From contig PXRT01000013.1 of assembly GCA_003020925.1 (NCBI GenBank), positions 28,867 to 92,866 of the forward strand: 64,000 bases of DNA. The letters are read 5' to 3'. Every line of letters begins with the position of its first letter. The stretch's first letter is position 1. The translations under genes were made by a program, and so were the position numbers. Source of the stretch: Halobacteriales archaeon QS_6_64_34. GTDB lineage: Archaea > Halobacteriota > Halobacteria > Halobacteriales > Haloarculaceae. The notes beneath the pieces were generated by a model. The model was not told the DNA's origin. It did no database searches and saw only the letters and a list, made by a program, of their open reading frames with translations. Below are positions 44,052-52,451 of the stretch, piece by piece.

Positions 44052-44276
44052 ATGGAGGATTTCGACGAAATCGTCTCCTCGCTGACCCCGCGCGAGGACA
44101 ACGAGGCCATCAAGTCGTACCAGAACACGACGGCCGTCGCCTGCCCGGCCTGTAGGAACCCCTTCGACGATATGGTCGTCTGCAAGGACCCGCCCACGTC
44201 GTTGAATCTTGACTTCGAGATGGACCTCTGTACCGGTATCTACGACGACCGCGTCGTTCTCTTTACCCACCGGTAA
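44052..44276 (+). CDS. Small protein with CxxC motif
   Basis: A 74-residue protein (MEDFDEIVSSLTPREDNEAIKSYQNTTAVACPACRNPFDDMVVCKDPPTSL). One CPAC pair near 31-34 and single cysteines at about 44 and 60 could bind zinc. Conserved-looking but family not identified. It lies just left of the integrated element, so belongs to the host chromosome. Confidence 0.6.
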   Translation: MEDFDEIVSSLTPREDNEAIKSYQNTTAVACPACRNPFDDMVVCKDPPTSLNLDFEMDLCTGIYDDRVVLFTHR

Positions 44277-44326
44277 CGTCGAAGGGCGGTTTGCTGTCAG
44301 GCGCTCACTTCGTTCGCGCCTCGCTA

Positions 44327-44380
44327 TGCGCGGGACCGGATTCGAACCGGCGGACCCCTACGGGATAGCGTCCTAAGCGC
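44327..44380 (-). repeat. Left att site: 3' fragment of tRNA-Leu
   Basis: These 54 bases are identical to 51370-51423, the 3' part of tRNA-Leu from the anticodon loop to the discriminator base. No 5' half is present, so it is not a tRNA gene but the scar of site-specific integration. Confidence 0.93.
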
Positions 44381-44519
44381 GCCTGCGGCGCACAGCCGCA
44401 AACACGCCAATTTGGGGGTGGCACGTCCCGTTTTCGCCTTGTCTACCAGTAATATTGGCCGGATTACTTATAAAACTTGACCGGGACAGCGTTAAGCGCG
44501 AATCACGCTGACCGGCAGA

Positions 44520-44849
44520 TTACTCGATTCGAGACTCTTTCTCGACCCGTCCGTACACGTCCATCGCGGAACGCTTGAGACGGCGGAGCGCATCGGCCCG
44601 TTCGGCATCCCCGGCGGCTTCGGCTTCAAGTACCTTGTCATCCAACGATGCCGCGAGTGAGAGCGCACCCCGACGGTACTGTTCTAACTCTCGCTGTGCA
44701 ACAGCAAGGTCGTGGATGATGTCCGTCACATCCATCTCCCTGCTGGCGTGATGCACCGTTTCAGCCTCGATAAGGGCCGCCAGAGAGTCGGTGTCTTCGA
44801 AGCCGAGAGTTTCGAGCGAATCCGTCACGTCTTCCGGGGCGCTACTCAT
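44520..44849 (-). CDS. Small helical protein of the integrated element
   Basis: A 109-residue, mostly alpha-helical protein (EDVTDSLETLGFEDTDSLAALIEAETVHHASREMDVTDIIHDLAVAQRELEQY). ATG 44849 overlaps the stop of the SWIM gene by 8 bp, so the two are translated together. No recognised domain. Confidence 0.6.
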   Translation of the reverse strand: MSSAPEDVTDSLETLGFEDTDSLAALIEAETVHHASREMDVTDIIHDLAVAQRELEQYRRGALSLAASLDDKVLEAEAAGDAERADALRRLKRSAMDVYGRVEKESRIE

Positions 44850-45363
44850 CGGCGTTCACCTCCGGGTTCGGAAACTCGAAGCCGTCACGATAGCAGGGCC
44901 AACAGGGAAGTTCGGCCCCGTCGTTCCAGTCGTCACAGTCGCAGTCGTCAGGCCGGCGGCGGCGCTTATCGCTGTCGTCGTCGCGTTGCAGAACCTCGGC
45001 AGTACCCCCATCCGTCGCGGCTATCTCTGGCGTTCCCGAAACGTGTTCCCCAAGCTGGGAGTCAATCGCTTTGGTGTCGGCCCAACCGGGGATAGCCCAC
45101 TCGCCGGTAGCGAACCGAACACGCCGCTCGTGTTTGCACAGTTCCCCGTCTTCGAGGTTGTGTTGTTTGTCGGGACAGGTACAGCGGGCTTCAAGCGCGT
45201 CAACAGTATACTCAGAACCGCTTTGCGTGGTGACGGAATACAACTCTCCTCCGAGCGGGAGAACCGTCATGTACTCCGTGAGAGCGCGGACATCGCGTTT
45301 CTGTAGGTCGGTACGTCCATCCGTGACGGCACGTTCAAGTGCCGCCGTATCGTTAGTTTGCAT
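44842..45363 (-). CDS. SWIM zinc-finger protein
   Basis: A 173-residue protein; ATG 45363 chosen (MQTNDTAALERAVTDGRTDLQKRD). The SWIM pattern CxC-x(n)-CxH appears as CTCPDKQHNLEDGELCKH (about 60-77). A second cysteine cluster near the C-terminus, CDCDDW...CWPC, could bind another zinc. Such SWIM proteins recur in haloarchaeal plasmids and proviruses. Divergent from the HTH gene. Confidence 0.72.
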   Translation of the reverse strand: MQTNDTAALERAVTDGRTDLQKRDVRALTEYMTVLPLGGELYSVTTQSGSEYTVDALEARCTCPDKQHNLEDGELCKHERRVRFATGEWAIPGWADTKAIDSQLGEHVSGTPEIAATDGGTAEVLQRDDDSDKRRRRPDDCDCDDWNDGAELPCWPCYRDGFEFPNPEVNADE

Positions 45364-45570
45364 TGGCGTTCTGCTACCCAGAAGGCCATTGTCCGAGTGT
45401 TCCAGCACTCGGGCGTTTTCCGAACCGCTACGCCCCGAGGGACACCGACCTTCGTATTTCTACATTAGACGGTAGACAATAAAACCACCGAAGAAGGCCT
45501 TATGCGCGTATGCGAGCATGTTTACACCGCAAGCGGAAGAATTAACTCTCTGGAAATGAGTCTTTGAGAC

Positions 45571-45798
45571 ATGACGAACAACAGTAAGCCGGGACGGAAA
45601 CCCCGCGTGACGGACGACGAGATTCTACAAGTATTCCGAGATACCAATGACCCTGTACTTTCGACCGACGAGGTAGCCGACCAACTTCCGCTTGAACGTC
45701 GTTCCGTGTACGACCGGCTCGTGTCCCTCCGCGAAGACGGGGCATTGACGAGTAAGCAGGTTGGCGGGCGTAACATCTGGTGGATTCCGGGCAACTGA
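45571..45798 (+). CDS. Small winged-helix regulator of the element
   Basis: A 75-residue protein: MTNNSKPGRKPRVTDDEILQVFRDTNDPVLSTDEVADQLPLERRSVYDRLVSLREDGALTSKQVGGRNIWWIPG, a clean winged helix. Position between divergent element genes suggests control of the SWIM operon or of replication. Confidence 0.72.
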   Translation: MTNNSKPGRKPRVTDDEILQVFRDTNDPVLSTDEVADQLPLERRSVYDRLVSLREDGALTSKQVGGRNIWWIPGN

Positions 45799-46114
45799 GT
45801 AACATTTCGGCTGGATTCTGGTGGTCATGTACGTATATTTGAAACCCCTCCGCATGGAGAGACTGGCTAAGAGACTATTGTAGACTCTATAATCTACTCT
45901 GCGCCGATTCCAGCGGCACATACCCGAGTGGGCAAACGGATGCATGGGCGGTATGCCTGCAAGTAATACAAACCTCCCCGGTTATTACACCAGTCGGTTT
46001 CTGTGCGCGATACTTTAGTAACCCGGCTTACATTGCGAGCGGTATTTGACCAGATTTTGACTGACTTTCCGGCAGGTTGTCAGCATATGAAAAGAATTAT
46101 ACTCTTGGGCCGTC
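45799..46114. other. 316-bp gap upstream of the helicase
   Basis: AT-rich sequence with an imperfect repeat GACTATTGTAGACTCTATAATCTAC near 45870-45896 and a 24-codon plus-strand frame (46087-46161) with no similarity I recognise. No ATG/GTG start for the helicase frame occurs here; an in-frame TGA at 46088-46090 limits it. Confidence 0.4.
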
Positions 46115-48319
46115 TTGTGTTTAGTAGAAGCGCGTTTTCGGAGCGTCCTGCTCCGTCCTAAATTACACTTGACACTCGCCACCCAATCAGTCGGTAGTGA
46201 TGCACAGAACATCAACTGGCAGTCTGTTTTCAACCAAGCATACAGCCGCTCGCTGACGTTCGAGGCAGGCGACGACCTGAAACACGGGCGTCTCGTGAAT
46301 GCTCTACAAGACCTCGGGAAAGCGGGGAACAACGCTACTGCTGGAACAATCATACGGCAGGCGGTTCAAGCGGGAGAACTCGAAAAGACGACAGACGGAT
46401 ACAAGATTGTCCGTGACGGTCCCGGTACAGGTGACATCCGGCAGTCGCTCAAGACGAAACTCCGAGCGATGATGGAGAACGGCGAGAACGGCGTGATTCA
46501 GTCGCCTACGTCATCGGGGAAAACATACACCCCAAGTACAACGCACTGGCGAAGCCACCCCGAGATTGCTGGCGAACAGCCTGTCGTCTTCCTGTCTGGT
46601 ACGACTAACGCCCGCGACGATGCAATAACGAAAAGCGATGAATCACATGCGACTGCTAAAATCCTGTACGGACGTAATGATGCCTGCCCACTTGCCAACG
46701 GGGAATACGATTCGGGGAACGACGAAGGGAATACACCGATAAGCGCGCCGGATGGCTCCGAGCCGTCAGAGTGGTTCACAACCATGTGCAAGAAGCGCGG
46801 GTTACCCGTCTCGGTCGCACATGGCAAATTCGAGCGTGAACATGACGGGACGCTTCCCTGCTGTGAGAACGGCGAGAAGTGTCAGTCAACGAATCAATGG
46901 GTAGACATTCCTCGAAACGACGACGGAGAAGTTGACTACGACGTTCTCCATGCTACCCACGAGTTCGCTCAGGTTCCGCAACTCATCGAGGATTGTAACC
47001 TGATTATTGATGAACGGCCCGACTTCACCCTCGATAATAACACCGGACGGTGGCGTAAACGAATAAAAAGTTATCTCAAAGCGATTGATGCCCCGGTGAA
47101 GCGGTGGGAAGAACTGATGATGGGATTGACTGGGGACAGGGATATTGACCTTGACCGACTTCACGATACGCTAACGGAACCAGAACCCGACTGGTTCACG
47201 ACCGACTCCAATGCCCATGCTCTCGCTCCCGGCATCGTTGAAGCGATTGTCACCGCTGAGGAACAGGACCACGAGCGATGGGTCGGAACGACTGATTACA
47301 CGTACCCAACTCTCAACCCCAACCACGAGGGGCCGGAGCAGAAGAGAACTATCCGCATCGTCTTCGACAGCGAGAACGACATCCGACTCCTGCAAGCGAT
47401 TCCCGATTTCAGCGAAGCACGGTGTGTCATCGGTCTTGATGCCTACCCGACCATGCCGAAGTGGGAAGGAAACACGCTTCCGAGCATTGAGAAAAAACAA
47501 ATTGTCAGCGATGATGAACGACACAAGTGGCGTCGGAATCAGCGGAACCTGACTATCGTTCAGGTAGGGGATAACAAGAACTCGTGGACGAAGCAGAATT
47601 ACAACGAGGAGAAGGTGAGAGTTCTCTGTAATGCTCTCCGGCGAAAGTACGGGGACGGGTTCACGACAGGGGTTACCTCAAACCGGTTCGAGGATGACTT
47701 TAAGAAACAACTGGCCAAAGCCGGTATAGAGACTCCCGATACAATCCACTTCGGGAACGAGAAGTCGGTCGAAGACTTCGACTCGGAACGGGTCGGTGTC
47801 GTCGCGGGTTGTATCAGCCTAAGTGACGAAGACATCAAAGATTGGATAGCACTACTTGGCAAAGACGCCACTCCGAAACGCGAAGTCGTAGACGGCTATC
47901 AGGGACAAGCGTGGGTCGGTGAAGACGCCGACGTTGCGGAAGAAATCCTTGCTGACGTTCGGGAGAATGGTGTCCTACAAGCCTGTGGGCGATACGCTCG
48001 CTCACCACAGCAATCGGACGACGGCGCTATTGTGTTCGTACTAACGAACGTTCTGCCTGACGAGTACGTTGATAAGAAAGTGGACGACGTTGATGTGTTC
48101 GGCTCAAAAGAAAAGCAGATTCTCGACTATGTTGCCTCAAACGATGGAGTGACGGTTCGGACAATTATAGACAACACAGACATCAGCAAGAAGCACATCA
48201 ACGACACGCTCAACAAGTGCCGTGGCTACTCGTGGATGCAGGTAGATGAAGGTGCAGGACACTACAACGCCGACGTGTTCAATACTGACTGCTGTCCTGA
48301 CGGGCTTGTTGAAGTATAA
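46115..48319 (+). CDS. SF2-type helicase of the integrated element
   Basis: A 734-codon frame starting at TTG 46115, the only start-like codon after an in-frame stop, so the N-terminus may be truncated. Walker A GVIQSPTSSGKTYTP (about 126-140), Walker B-like LIIDERPD (about 290-297) and the motif VI-like LQACGRYARSP near 640 identify a helicase. The last 90 residues (FGSKEKQILDYVASNDGVTVRTIIDNTDISKKHINDTLNKC) form a winged helix, as in plasmid replication helicases. The 46190-46300 part looks like the end of a PriCT-type region. Likely the replication protein for the adjacent origin-like region. Confidence 0.7.
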   Translation: MCLVEARFRSVLLRPKLHLTLATQSVGSDAQNINWQSVFNQAYSRSLTFEAGDDLKHGRLVNALQDLGKAGNNATAGTIIRQAVQAGELEKTTDGYKIVRDGPGTGDIRQSLKTKLRAMMENGENGVIQSPTSSGKTYTPSTTHWRSHPEIAGEQPVVFLSGTTNARDDAITKSDESHATAKILYGRNDACPLANGEYDSGNDEGNTPISAPDGSEPSEWFTTMCKKRGLPVSVAHGKFEREHDGTLPCCENGEKCQSTNQWVDIPRNDDGEVDYDVLHATHEFAQVPQLIEDCNLIIDERPDFTLDNNTGRWRKRIKSYLKAIDAPVKRWEELMMGLTGDRDIDLDRLHDTLTEPEPDWFTTDSNAHALAPGIVEAIVTAEEQDHERWVGTTDYTYPTLNPNHEGPEQKRTIRIVFDSENDIRLLQAIPDFSEARCVIGLDAYPTMPKWEGNTLPSIEKKQIVSDDERHKWRRNQRNLTIVQVGDNKNSWTKQNYNEEKVRVLCNALRRKYGDGFTTGVTSNRFEDDFKKQLAKAGIETPDTIHFGNEKSVEDFDSERVGVVAGCISLSDEDIKDWIALLGKDATPKREVVDGYQGQAWVGEDADVAEEILADVRENGVLQACGRYARSPQQSDDGAIVFVLTNVLPDEYVDKKVDDVDVFGSKEKQILDYVASNDGVTVRTIIDNTDISKKHINDTLNKCRGYSWMQVDEGAGHYNADVFNTDCCPDGLVEV

Positions 48320-48376
48320 GACTGCAAACATGTGAACTCTCCCCTACTAAGTACCCAATACCGCATAGTTCACACG

Positions 48377-48434
48377 TTTGTTTTCTTACCATTCTACGTT
48401 ACTGCTTTGTTTTCTTACCATTCTACGTTACTGC
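48377..48434. repeat. Two tandem 29-bp repeats in the origin-like region
   Basis: The 29-bp unit TTTGTTTTCTTACCATTCTA followed by CGTTACTGC occurs at 48377-48405 and 48406-48434, identical, and a third partial copy TACGTTACTG follows at 48435. T-rich one-strand bias. Confidence 0.85.
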
Positions 48435-48470
48435 TACGTTACTGGGTCAAATTCATCAGGTAAAGCCTAA

Positions 48471-48680
48471 TGTTAACACCGATAAGGTCGGGGGAGTGAA
48501 CAGCGAGGTTCTGCTTGGCGTTGCTGACAGGGAAGTTCTACCTGATAGAAACACAGCAGTACCCCACAGCGACCTTATCGGTGTTAACGTTGCCTGTTTA
48601 CTCTACGGGGTTAGTCCCGTTTAGAGTAAACTGGTAACAATACAGCGGTTCCAAACCCGCCGCCCTTATCGGTGTTAACA
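48471..48680. other. Probable replication origin with iterons
   Basis: TGTTAACACCGATAAGGTCG (48471-48490) is repeated as its exact inverse CGACCTTATCGGTGTTAAC (48570-48588) and again as CCCTTATCGGTGTTAACA (48663-48680). Between the last two lies a hairpin GTTTACTCTA/TAGAGTAAAC (48596-48605 and 48622-48631). Inverted and repeated initiator-type boxes right behind the helicase gene, with AT-rich flanks and no gene, are what an archaeal plasmid origin looks like. Function is inferred. Confidence 0.6.
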
Positions 48681-48872
48681 TCGCCGGAGTGTATCAGACG
48701 GAGAGACGGGTGAATCATCACCTGCTATCGAAACTGCTGTTGGACACTGAGAATAGTGTCTCACCCCGACAGTCCAACCTTGGGGTCGCGCCAATCAGAG
48801 TCACCGGCTATATTTGAAGCCGTCCCCATGGATGGTAGAACTAACTTTTCGCAAGCCGTCTGCGGCGCGGTT

Positions 48873-49276
48873 GCGGTCGGCTGTGCTGTCTGCCGCCTGC
48901 CTTATCGAGGCGAGACTCGGGAGAAAACAGTATGATTCTAATAGGTTTGACGGCCGTTCTGCCGACCGTCTGTGGTGCGGTTGGTCGCCGTCGCAGATTT
49001 AGACAACCACAATCCCGGTCTTTCGCTACTTTGTTCTTGTTGACCTCGGGGTTGTCTGGAAAGTCGGGCGGAAACTGTGGGATTTGCACTGAGAGAGTAG
49101 TCCCGAACGGACTTACTCGATAAGGGGCGGCGGTACTCATTCTTGTGACTATCATGATTCTACACGCGGTTGTAGCGGTCGCGGTCGGTTGTCCGTCTCT
49201 CCGGCGGCGTTATCGGTGCGAAACGTGAAGGAAAACAAATGTAGTTCTAACAGGTTTGGCGGCCGTTCTGTTGACC
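48873..49276. repeat. Imperfect ~96-bp direct repeat in the non-coding element DNA
   Basis: 48873-48968 and 49181-49276 align: GCGGTCGG...GTTCTAA-AGGTTTG-CGGCCGTTCTG, about 70-75 percent matching by eye. Each is followed by a region similar to the start of the unit. No reading frame in it looks coding. Confidence 0.6.
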
Positions 49277-49328
49277 GGACCGTCACATCTGGTGAAGACT
49301 TATTAGCCATATGTGTGTCTATAATTAG

Positions 49329-50120
49329 GTGCCAACGCTCAATGAATACACCAACGATGACGGATACTATATTCTCGCTCGGCCTTCTGACACTGGGAAT
49401 ATCACGTACCAACTCAAACCGCGAGGGGAGCAAATACTTGAGAAGGTCGGGTATCAAGATGGGGAAGAGATAGGTTGGCAAGTTATTAACGCTCTGAAAG
49501 TGCCGAATCTCGTTTATACTGGGAATGAGGAGACGGCAGATGATGATGTATCGGTGGATTTGGACAAGGAAGAGATAGAGGCGCTTTCTGAAGAAGACGC
49601 AAAGCAATTGCTTGATGAACTCTCTTCTGTGCCGCGAATCGGTGACTCACAGATAAATGAGATTAAAGAAATCCTCGGGTTAACTGCTGATTCTCGGCCC
49701 GATAGTATCGAATTGGCTGATACAATCGGCTCCCATATTCGTGAATTTGTCATAGATAAATATGTGTATGAAGTAATAGGTGCAAACGGTGCATTCCCAA
49801 ATTGTATTCGTGTTGATGTGGTATGTAGTAATGAAGAATATAACAAAAGTAAACTGGATTATAAAATTCTGATTCGCGGAGTGCTGGGAGAACGATTCAG
49901 CGGTGAAGAATTTAAAACACAAATTGGAATTAGAGAGGATGATGGAATTGTTTCGGCTGTTACAAAAGCAGATGAAGAGATAACCATCGTGCTTGTTTCG
50001 AAATATCAAAAATTTATGGCAGACATCCTTCCAATAATAATTTTTGAATTGGAATCTGCAGGAATAGAACCGGGGACACCTGAATCACTCCCCGCTCTGA
50101 ACGTTACGAGCATGGACTAA
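49329..50120 (+). CDS. Low-GC hypothetical protein of the element
   Basis: A 263-residue frame from GTG 49329 (PTLNEYTNDDGYYILARPSDTGNITYQLKPRGEQILEKV). The first 60 residues could be a small winged helix; residues 75-110 are acidic helical; 125-250 mix strands and helices (IRVDVVCSNEEYNKSKLDYKILIRGVLGERFSGEEF). GC content and AT-ended codons (ATA, AAA, TTA, AAT) are far from the host's, marking recent transfer. No family recognised. Confidence 0.6.
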   Translation: MPTLNEYTNDDGYYILARPSDTGNITYQLKPRGEQILEKVGYQDGEEIGWQVINALKVPNLVYTGNEETADDDVSVDLDKEEIEALSEEDAKQLLDELSSVPRIGDSQINEIKEILGLTADSRPDSIELADTIGSHIREFVIDKYVYEVIGANGAFPNCIRVDVVCSNEEYNKSKLDYKILIRGVLGERFSGEEFKTQIGIREDDGIVSAVTKADEEITIVLVSKYQKFMADILPIIIFELESAGIEPGTPESLPALNVTSMD

Positions 50121-50227
50121 TCTCGTCGGGGTCGCCGCCCGAAACGTCATACCCCGCGAGGTACTTCCTTCGATTGTCCGACATTCAATACCTCAGTGAC
50201 GTTGGTTTCTGAATACTGGGAGGCGTT

Positions 50228-51322
50228 TTACCCCATATTGTCCAGCGCGTCACGCCGGTCCTCGATTGGGACGCTATCATACTTGAGCGTGGTCTTGACG
50301 GATTCGTGACGTAACTGAGCCTGCGTAGCGGCAAGGTCGCGCTCTTTGGTCATGTGAGTGCCCACACTATGGCGAATTGCATACCAAGACATCTGCCGGT
50401 TCTCGTAACTAATCCCGGCCCGGTCACACAGGTCTTTGAGTATCCGACTCAGTTCGTTGGACCCGTAGCGGTTCCCGTGCCGAGTGAGCCAGAGTTTGTC
50501 GGTATCTTCGTATCTCGGGTGGTCCGCACGTTCGTCTATCCACCGCTCTAAGGCGGTCGCTGTGCGGTCGGTGATGCCCACCGTCCAGTTCCCCTCGTTC
50601 TTGGCTGAATCCTCTCTCGGGATACGTAATAGGCCGTTCTCGGGTTCACACCAGCCCACCCGAGCGTCCCCGACTTCCACCGGGCGAAGACCGGCGTCAA
50701 GACTCGTCCAGACGAGAGACGTGAATTTCCAACTGTCCGGGTCGGCTTCGAGAAGGTCGCTGTCGGTTCCGTAGTTGGGAGTGCCGTCTTTCCCGAGCGC
50801 GGCCTGTCGAATCTTGCGACGTTCCGGCTTCGTCAGGAAGTCGCGCGGGCCGTTATTGCCGCCACCAGACTGGAAGTTCCAACTGAACTCCCACTCGTCG
50901 CGGTTGTACTTGTGCTGAAGCCATTTCGAGTAGCGACCGAGCGCACCGAGCGTTTTCCCCTTCGTGGATTCGGTCACGTCGCGGAACGCGACTTCTTCCA
51001 TGTAGGCGCGGGCGTCATCTTGGTCGGGCGGGGCTTTGTAGCCGCCACGGTTCTCCCATACCCATAGGTCGAAGCGTGCCGTTCGGTGTCCCGTCTGGCA
51101 GACGGTGTACGGGGAGTAACCTTTCGCTTTCTCGGGGTCTTTCCCCATCCGAAGCAGGTACGTGAGGAAGGGTTTGCGGTACTCGTAGTAGTCCACCGCG
51201 CCCTTATCGGTTAAGAAGTCGCGTTGGTTCTTCCGGACAATTGTAATCGTTCTATTCGGCTCCATCATATCTGAATCGAAACCGGGACAGCGTTCGAGCG
51301 TATTCGGCTTTTCGAGGTTCAT
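50228..51322 (-). CDS. Tyrosine recombinase (element integrase)
   Basis: A 364-residue integrase. N-terminal core-binding domain (YEYRKPFLTYLLRMGKDPEKAKGY...DQDDARAYMEEVAFRDVTESTKGKTLGALGRYSKWLQ) and catalytic domain with R in SLDAGLRPVEVGDARVG, second R in SWYAIRHSVGTHM, HxxR-type substitutions, LRHESVKTTLKYDSV giving the tyrosine nucleophile. The histidine normally three residues before the second arginine is a tyrosine here. It lies 47 bp from the tRNA-Leu att site, so it is the enzyme that integrated the element. Confidence 0.9.
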   Translation of the reverse strand: MNLEKPNTLERCPGFDSDMMEPNRTITIVRKNQRDFLTDKGAVDYYEYRKPFLTYLLRMGKDPEKAKGYSPYTVCQTGHRTARFDLWVWENRGGYKAPPDQDDARAYMEEVAFRDVTESTKGKTLGALGRYSKWLQHKYNRDEWEFSWNFQSGGGNNGPRDFLTKPERRKIRQAALGKDGTPNYGTDSDLLEADPDSWKFTSLVWTSLDAGLRPVEVGDARVGWCEPENGLLRIPREDSAKNEGNWTVGITDRTATALERWIDERADHPRYEDTDKLWLTRHGNRYGSNELSRILKDLCDRAGISYENRQMSWYAIRHSVGTHMTKERDLAATQAQLRHESVKTTLKYDSVPIEDRRDALDNMG

Positions 51323-51369
51323 TTGGGGTCTTGTCGTTGTTGGACAAGCCGAAAACGGGAGGTAGAGAG

Positions 51370-51423
51370 TGCGCGGGACCGGATTCGAACCGGCGGACCC
51401 CTACGGGATAGCGTCCTAAGCGC
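51370..51423 (-). repeat. Right att site (inside tRNA-Leu)
   Basis: Exact copy of 44327-44380; crossover falls in the anticodon-to-T-arm half, as for other archaeal tRNA-targeting integrases. Confidence 0.93.
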
Positions 51424-51454
51424 TACGCCTTTGGCCTGGCTCGGCAACCCGCGC
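51370..51454 (-). tRNA. tRNA-Leu (anticodon UAG)
   Basis: On the minus strand GCGCGGG...CCCGCGC forms the acceptor stem (51448-51454 with 51371-51377, discriminator A at 51370). Anticodon arm TAGCG-CTTAGGA-CGCTA gives anticodon UAG for CUA; a CCC-GTA-GGG long variable arm marks a class II leucine tRNA; the T arm is CCGG-TTCGAAT-CCGG. No intron. The 3' 54 nt are supplied by the integrated element. Confidence 0.95.
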
Positions 51455-51536
51455 CCAGTCCTCCGTATCCCCGAGGCAATCAAGAAGCCTTCGTTTGCGG
51501 GCGAGCGTTTACGGTCCCCCGGCACCACGGTCGGGT

Positions 51537-51845
51537 ATGTACCGCGCGAGCGACCGAGTAGAACAGGACGAGTGGCTGGGCGAAATCGAGGCCGCAGCAG
51601 AGACGCTGGACCTGGGAACGGAGGCGCGCTCGCACGCGGTGGACCTGTTTCTCTCGACGCTGCCCGACGAGGAGCGCTCAAAGCGGGCGTCGATGGCGGC
51701 GAGCATCTACGTCGGCGCGCTGGTGGCGGGTGAGGAGCGCTCCCAGACGGCTGTCGCGGACGCTGCCGACGTCTCACGGCTGACCATCCAGCAACGGTGG
51801 AAAGACCTCATCGAGCGCGTCGGGCTGGACGCGCCGGACTGGTGA
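51537..51845 (+). CDS. Single-cyclin-repeat TFB-like protein
   Basis: A 102-residue protein: MYRASDRVEQDEWLGEIEAAAETLDLGTEARSHAVDLFLSTLPDEERSKRASMAASIYVGALVAGEERSQTAVADAADVSRLTIQQRWKDLIERVG. It matches one cyclin repeat of TFB (AAASIYVGA...V-RLTIQQRWKDL), but has no zinc ribbon, no B-finger and no second repeat, so it cannot act as an ordinary initiation factor. It may modulate TFB or TBP. ATG 51537 preferred over an upstream frame that has no family features. Confidence 0.72.
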   Translation: MYRASDRVEQDEWLGEIEAAAETLDLGTEARSHAVDLFLSTLPDEERSKRASMAASIYVGALVAGEERSQTAVADAADVSRLTIQQRWKDLIERVGLDAPDW

Positions 51846-51873
51846 CTACGTCGGCTGTCCGTGAGCGAGCGCC

Positions 51874-52362
51874 TCAGCTTGGCTTCTCGCGACCGTCGCG
51901 CTCGGGCGTGAGATTGCCGTGTTCGTCGATTTCCCCGTCAACGATGCGTGTCGAGGAGATGATGTCGCCGTCCTCGGCCAGCACGTGGGGGACGACCTCC
52001 AGTTCCAGGGGCTCCAGCCCGCGCTCGCGGCGGATTTCGTTAATGCGCTTGCCGCCGGTCTCGGTCTCGGGCGAGACCACGAGCACGTCGAACTGGGGTT
52101 CGGTGGCGATACCGGTGGGTTCGGACAGTTCCCGAACGGCCCACTCCCGGTCGTGGGTCTTGGCCAGCTGTCGTAGTTCGGCCGTGAGGTCGGCGTGGCG
52201 CTCCTCGAACGGGCGGACGTAACGCCCGTCGCGTCGAGTGTTCGGGGCGAGCGTGTCGCTGGTGAGTCCCACTGTCACGTCGCCCAGTTCGAACGCGCGC
52301 TCGAACAGCGCGCGGTGCCCGTCGTGGACGGGGTCGAAAGTTCCCCCCAGCGCCACGTTCAT
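51874..52362 (-). CDS. coaD: Phosphopantetheine adenylyltransferase (archaeal PPAT)
   Basis: A 162-residue enzyme; ATG 52362 gives MNVALGGTFDPVHDGHRALFERAF, the nucleotidyltransferase motif GGTFDPVHDGH. The closing ISSTRIVDGEID replaces the bacterial ISSTxVR motif. Makes dephospho-CoA from phosphopantetheine and ATP. Confidence 0.9.
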   Translation of the reverse strand: MNVALGGTFDPVHDGHRALFERAFELGDVTVGLTSDTLAPNTRRDGRYVRPFEERHADLTAELRQLAKTHDREWAVRELSEPTGIATEPQFDVLVVSPETETGGKRINEIRRERGLEPLELEVVPHVLAEDGDIISSTRIVDGEIDEHGNLTPERDGREKPS

Positions 52363-52451
52363 ACCGGCGCTAACGGTACCGCCCGATTTATTCGTGTCGT
52401 CTCCCGCAGCCATCGGGAGCGCATCACACGGCGCCGATGGCGACGGCGTCG

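Larger units (their letters stand above)
44381..51423. mobile_element. 7.04-kb integrated element in tRNA-Leu(UAG)
   Basis: Bounded by the exact 54-bp att repeats (offset 7043) and carrying a tyrosine integrase next to the intact tRNA, a helicase, a SWIM zinc-finger protein, small regulators and an origin-like repeat region. Base composition is lower in GC than the chromosome in the middle and in the 49.3-50.1 kb gene. No capsid or conjugation genes are visible, so it is best read as an integrated small plasmid. Confidence 0.88.

Noticed and set aside
44327..44450. Possible second tRNA gene on the left of the element
   Set aside because: It has only the 3' half of tRNA-Leu with no D arm or acceptor 5' strand; it is the att scar.
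48814..49607. Several short frames on both strands in the origin-like region
   Set aside because: They use unlike codons, carry no domain and overlap repeats; the region looks non-coding.
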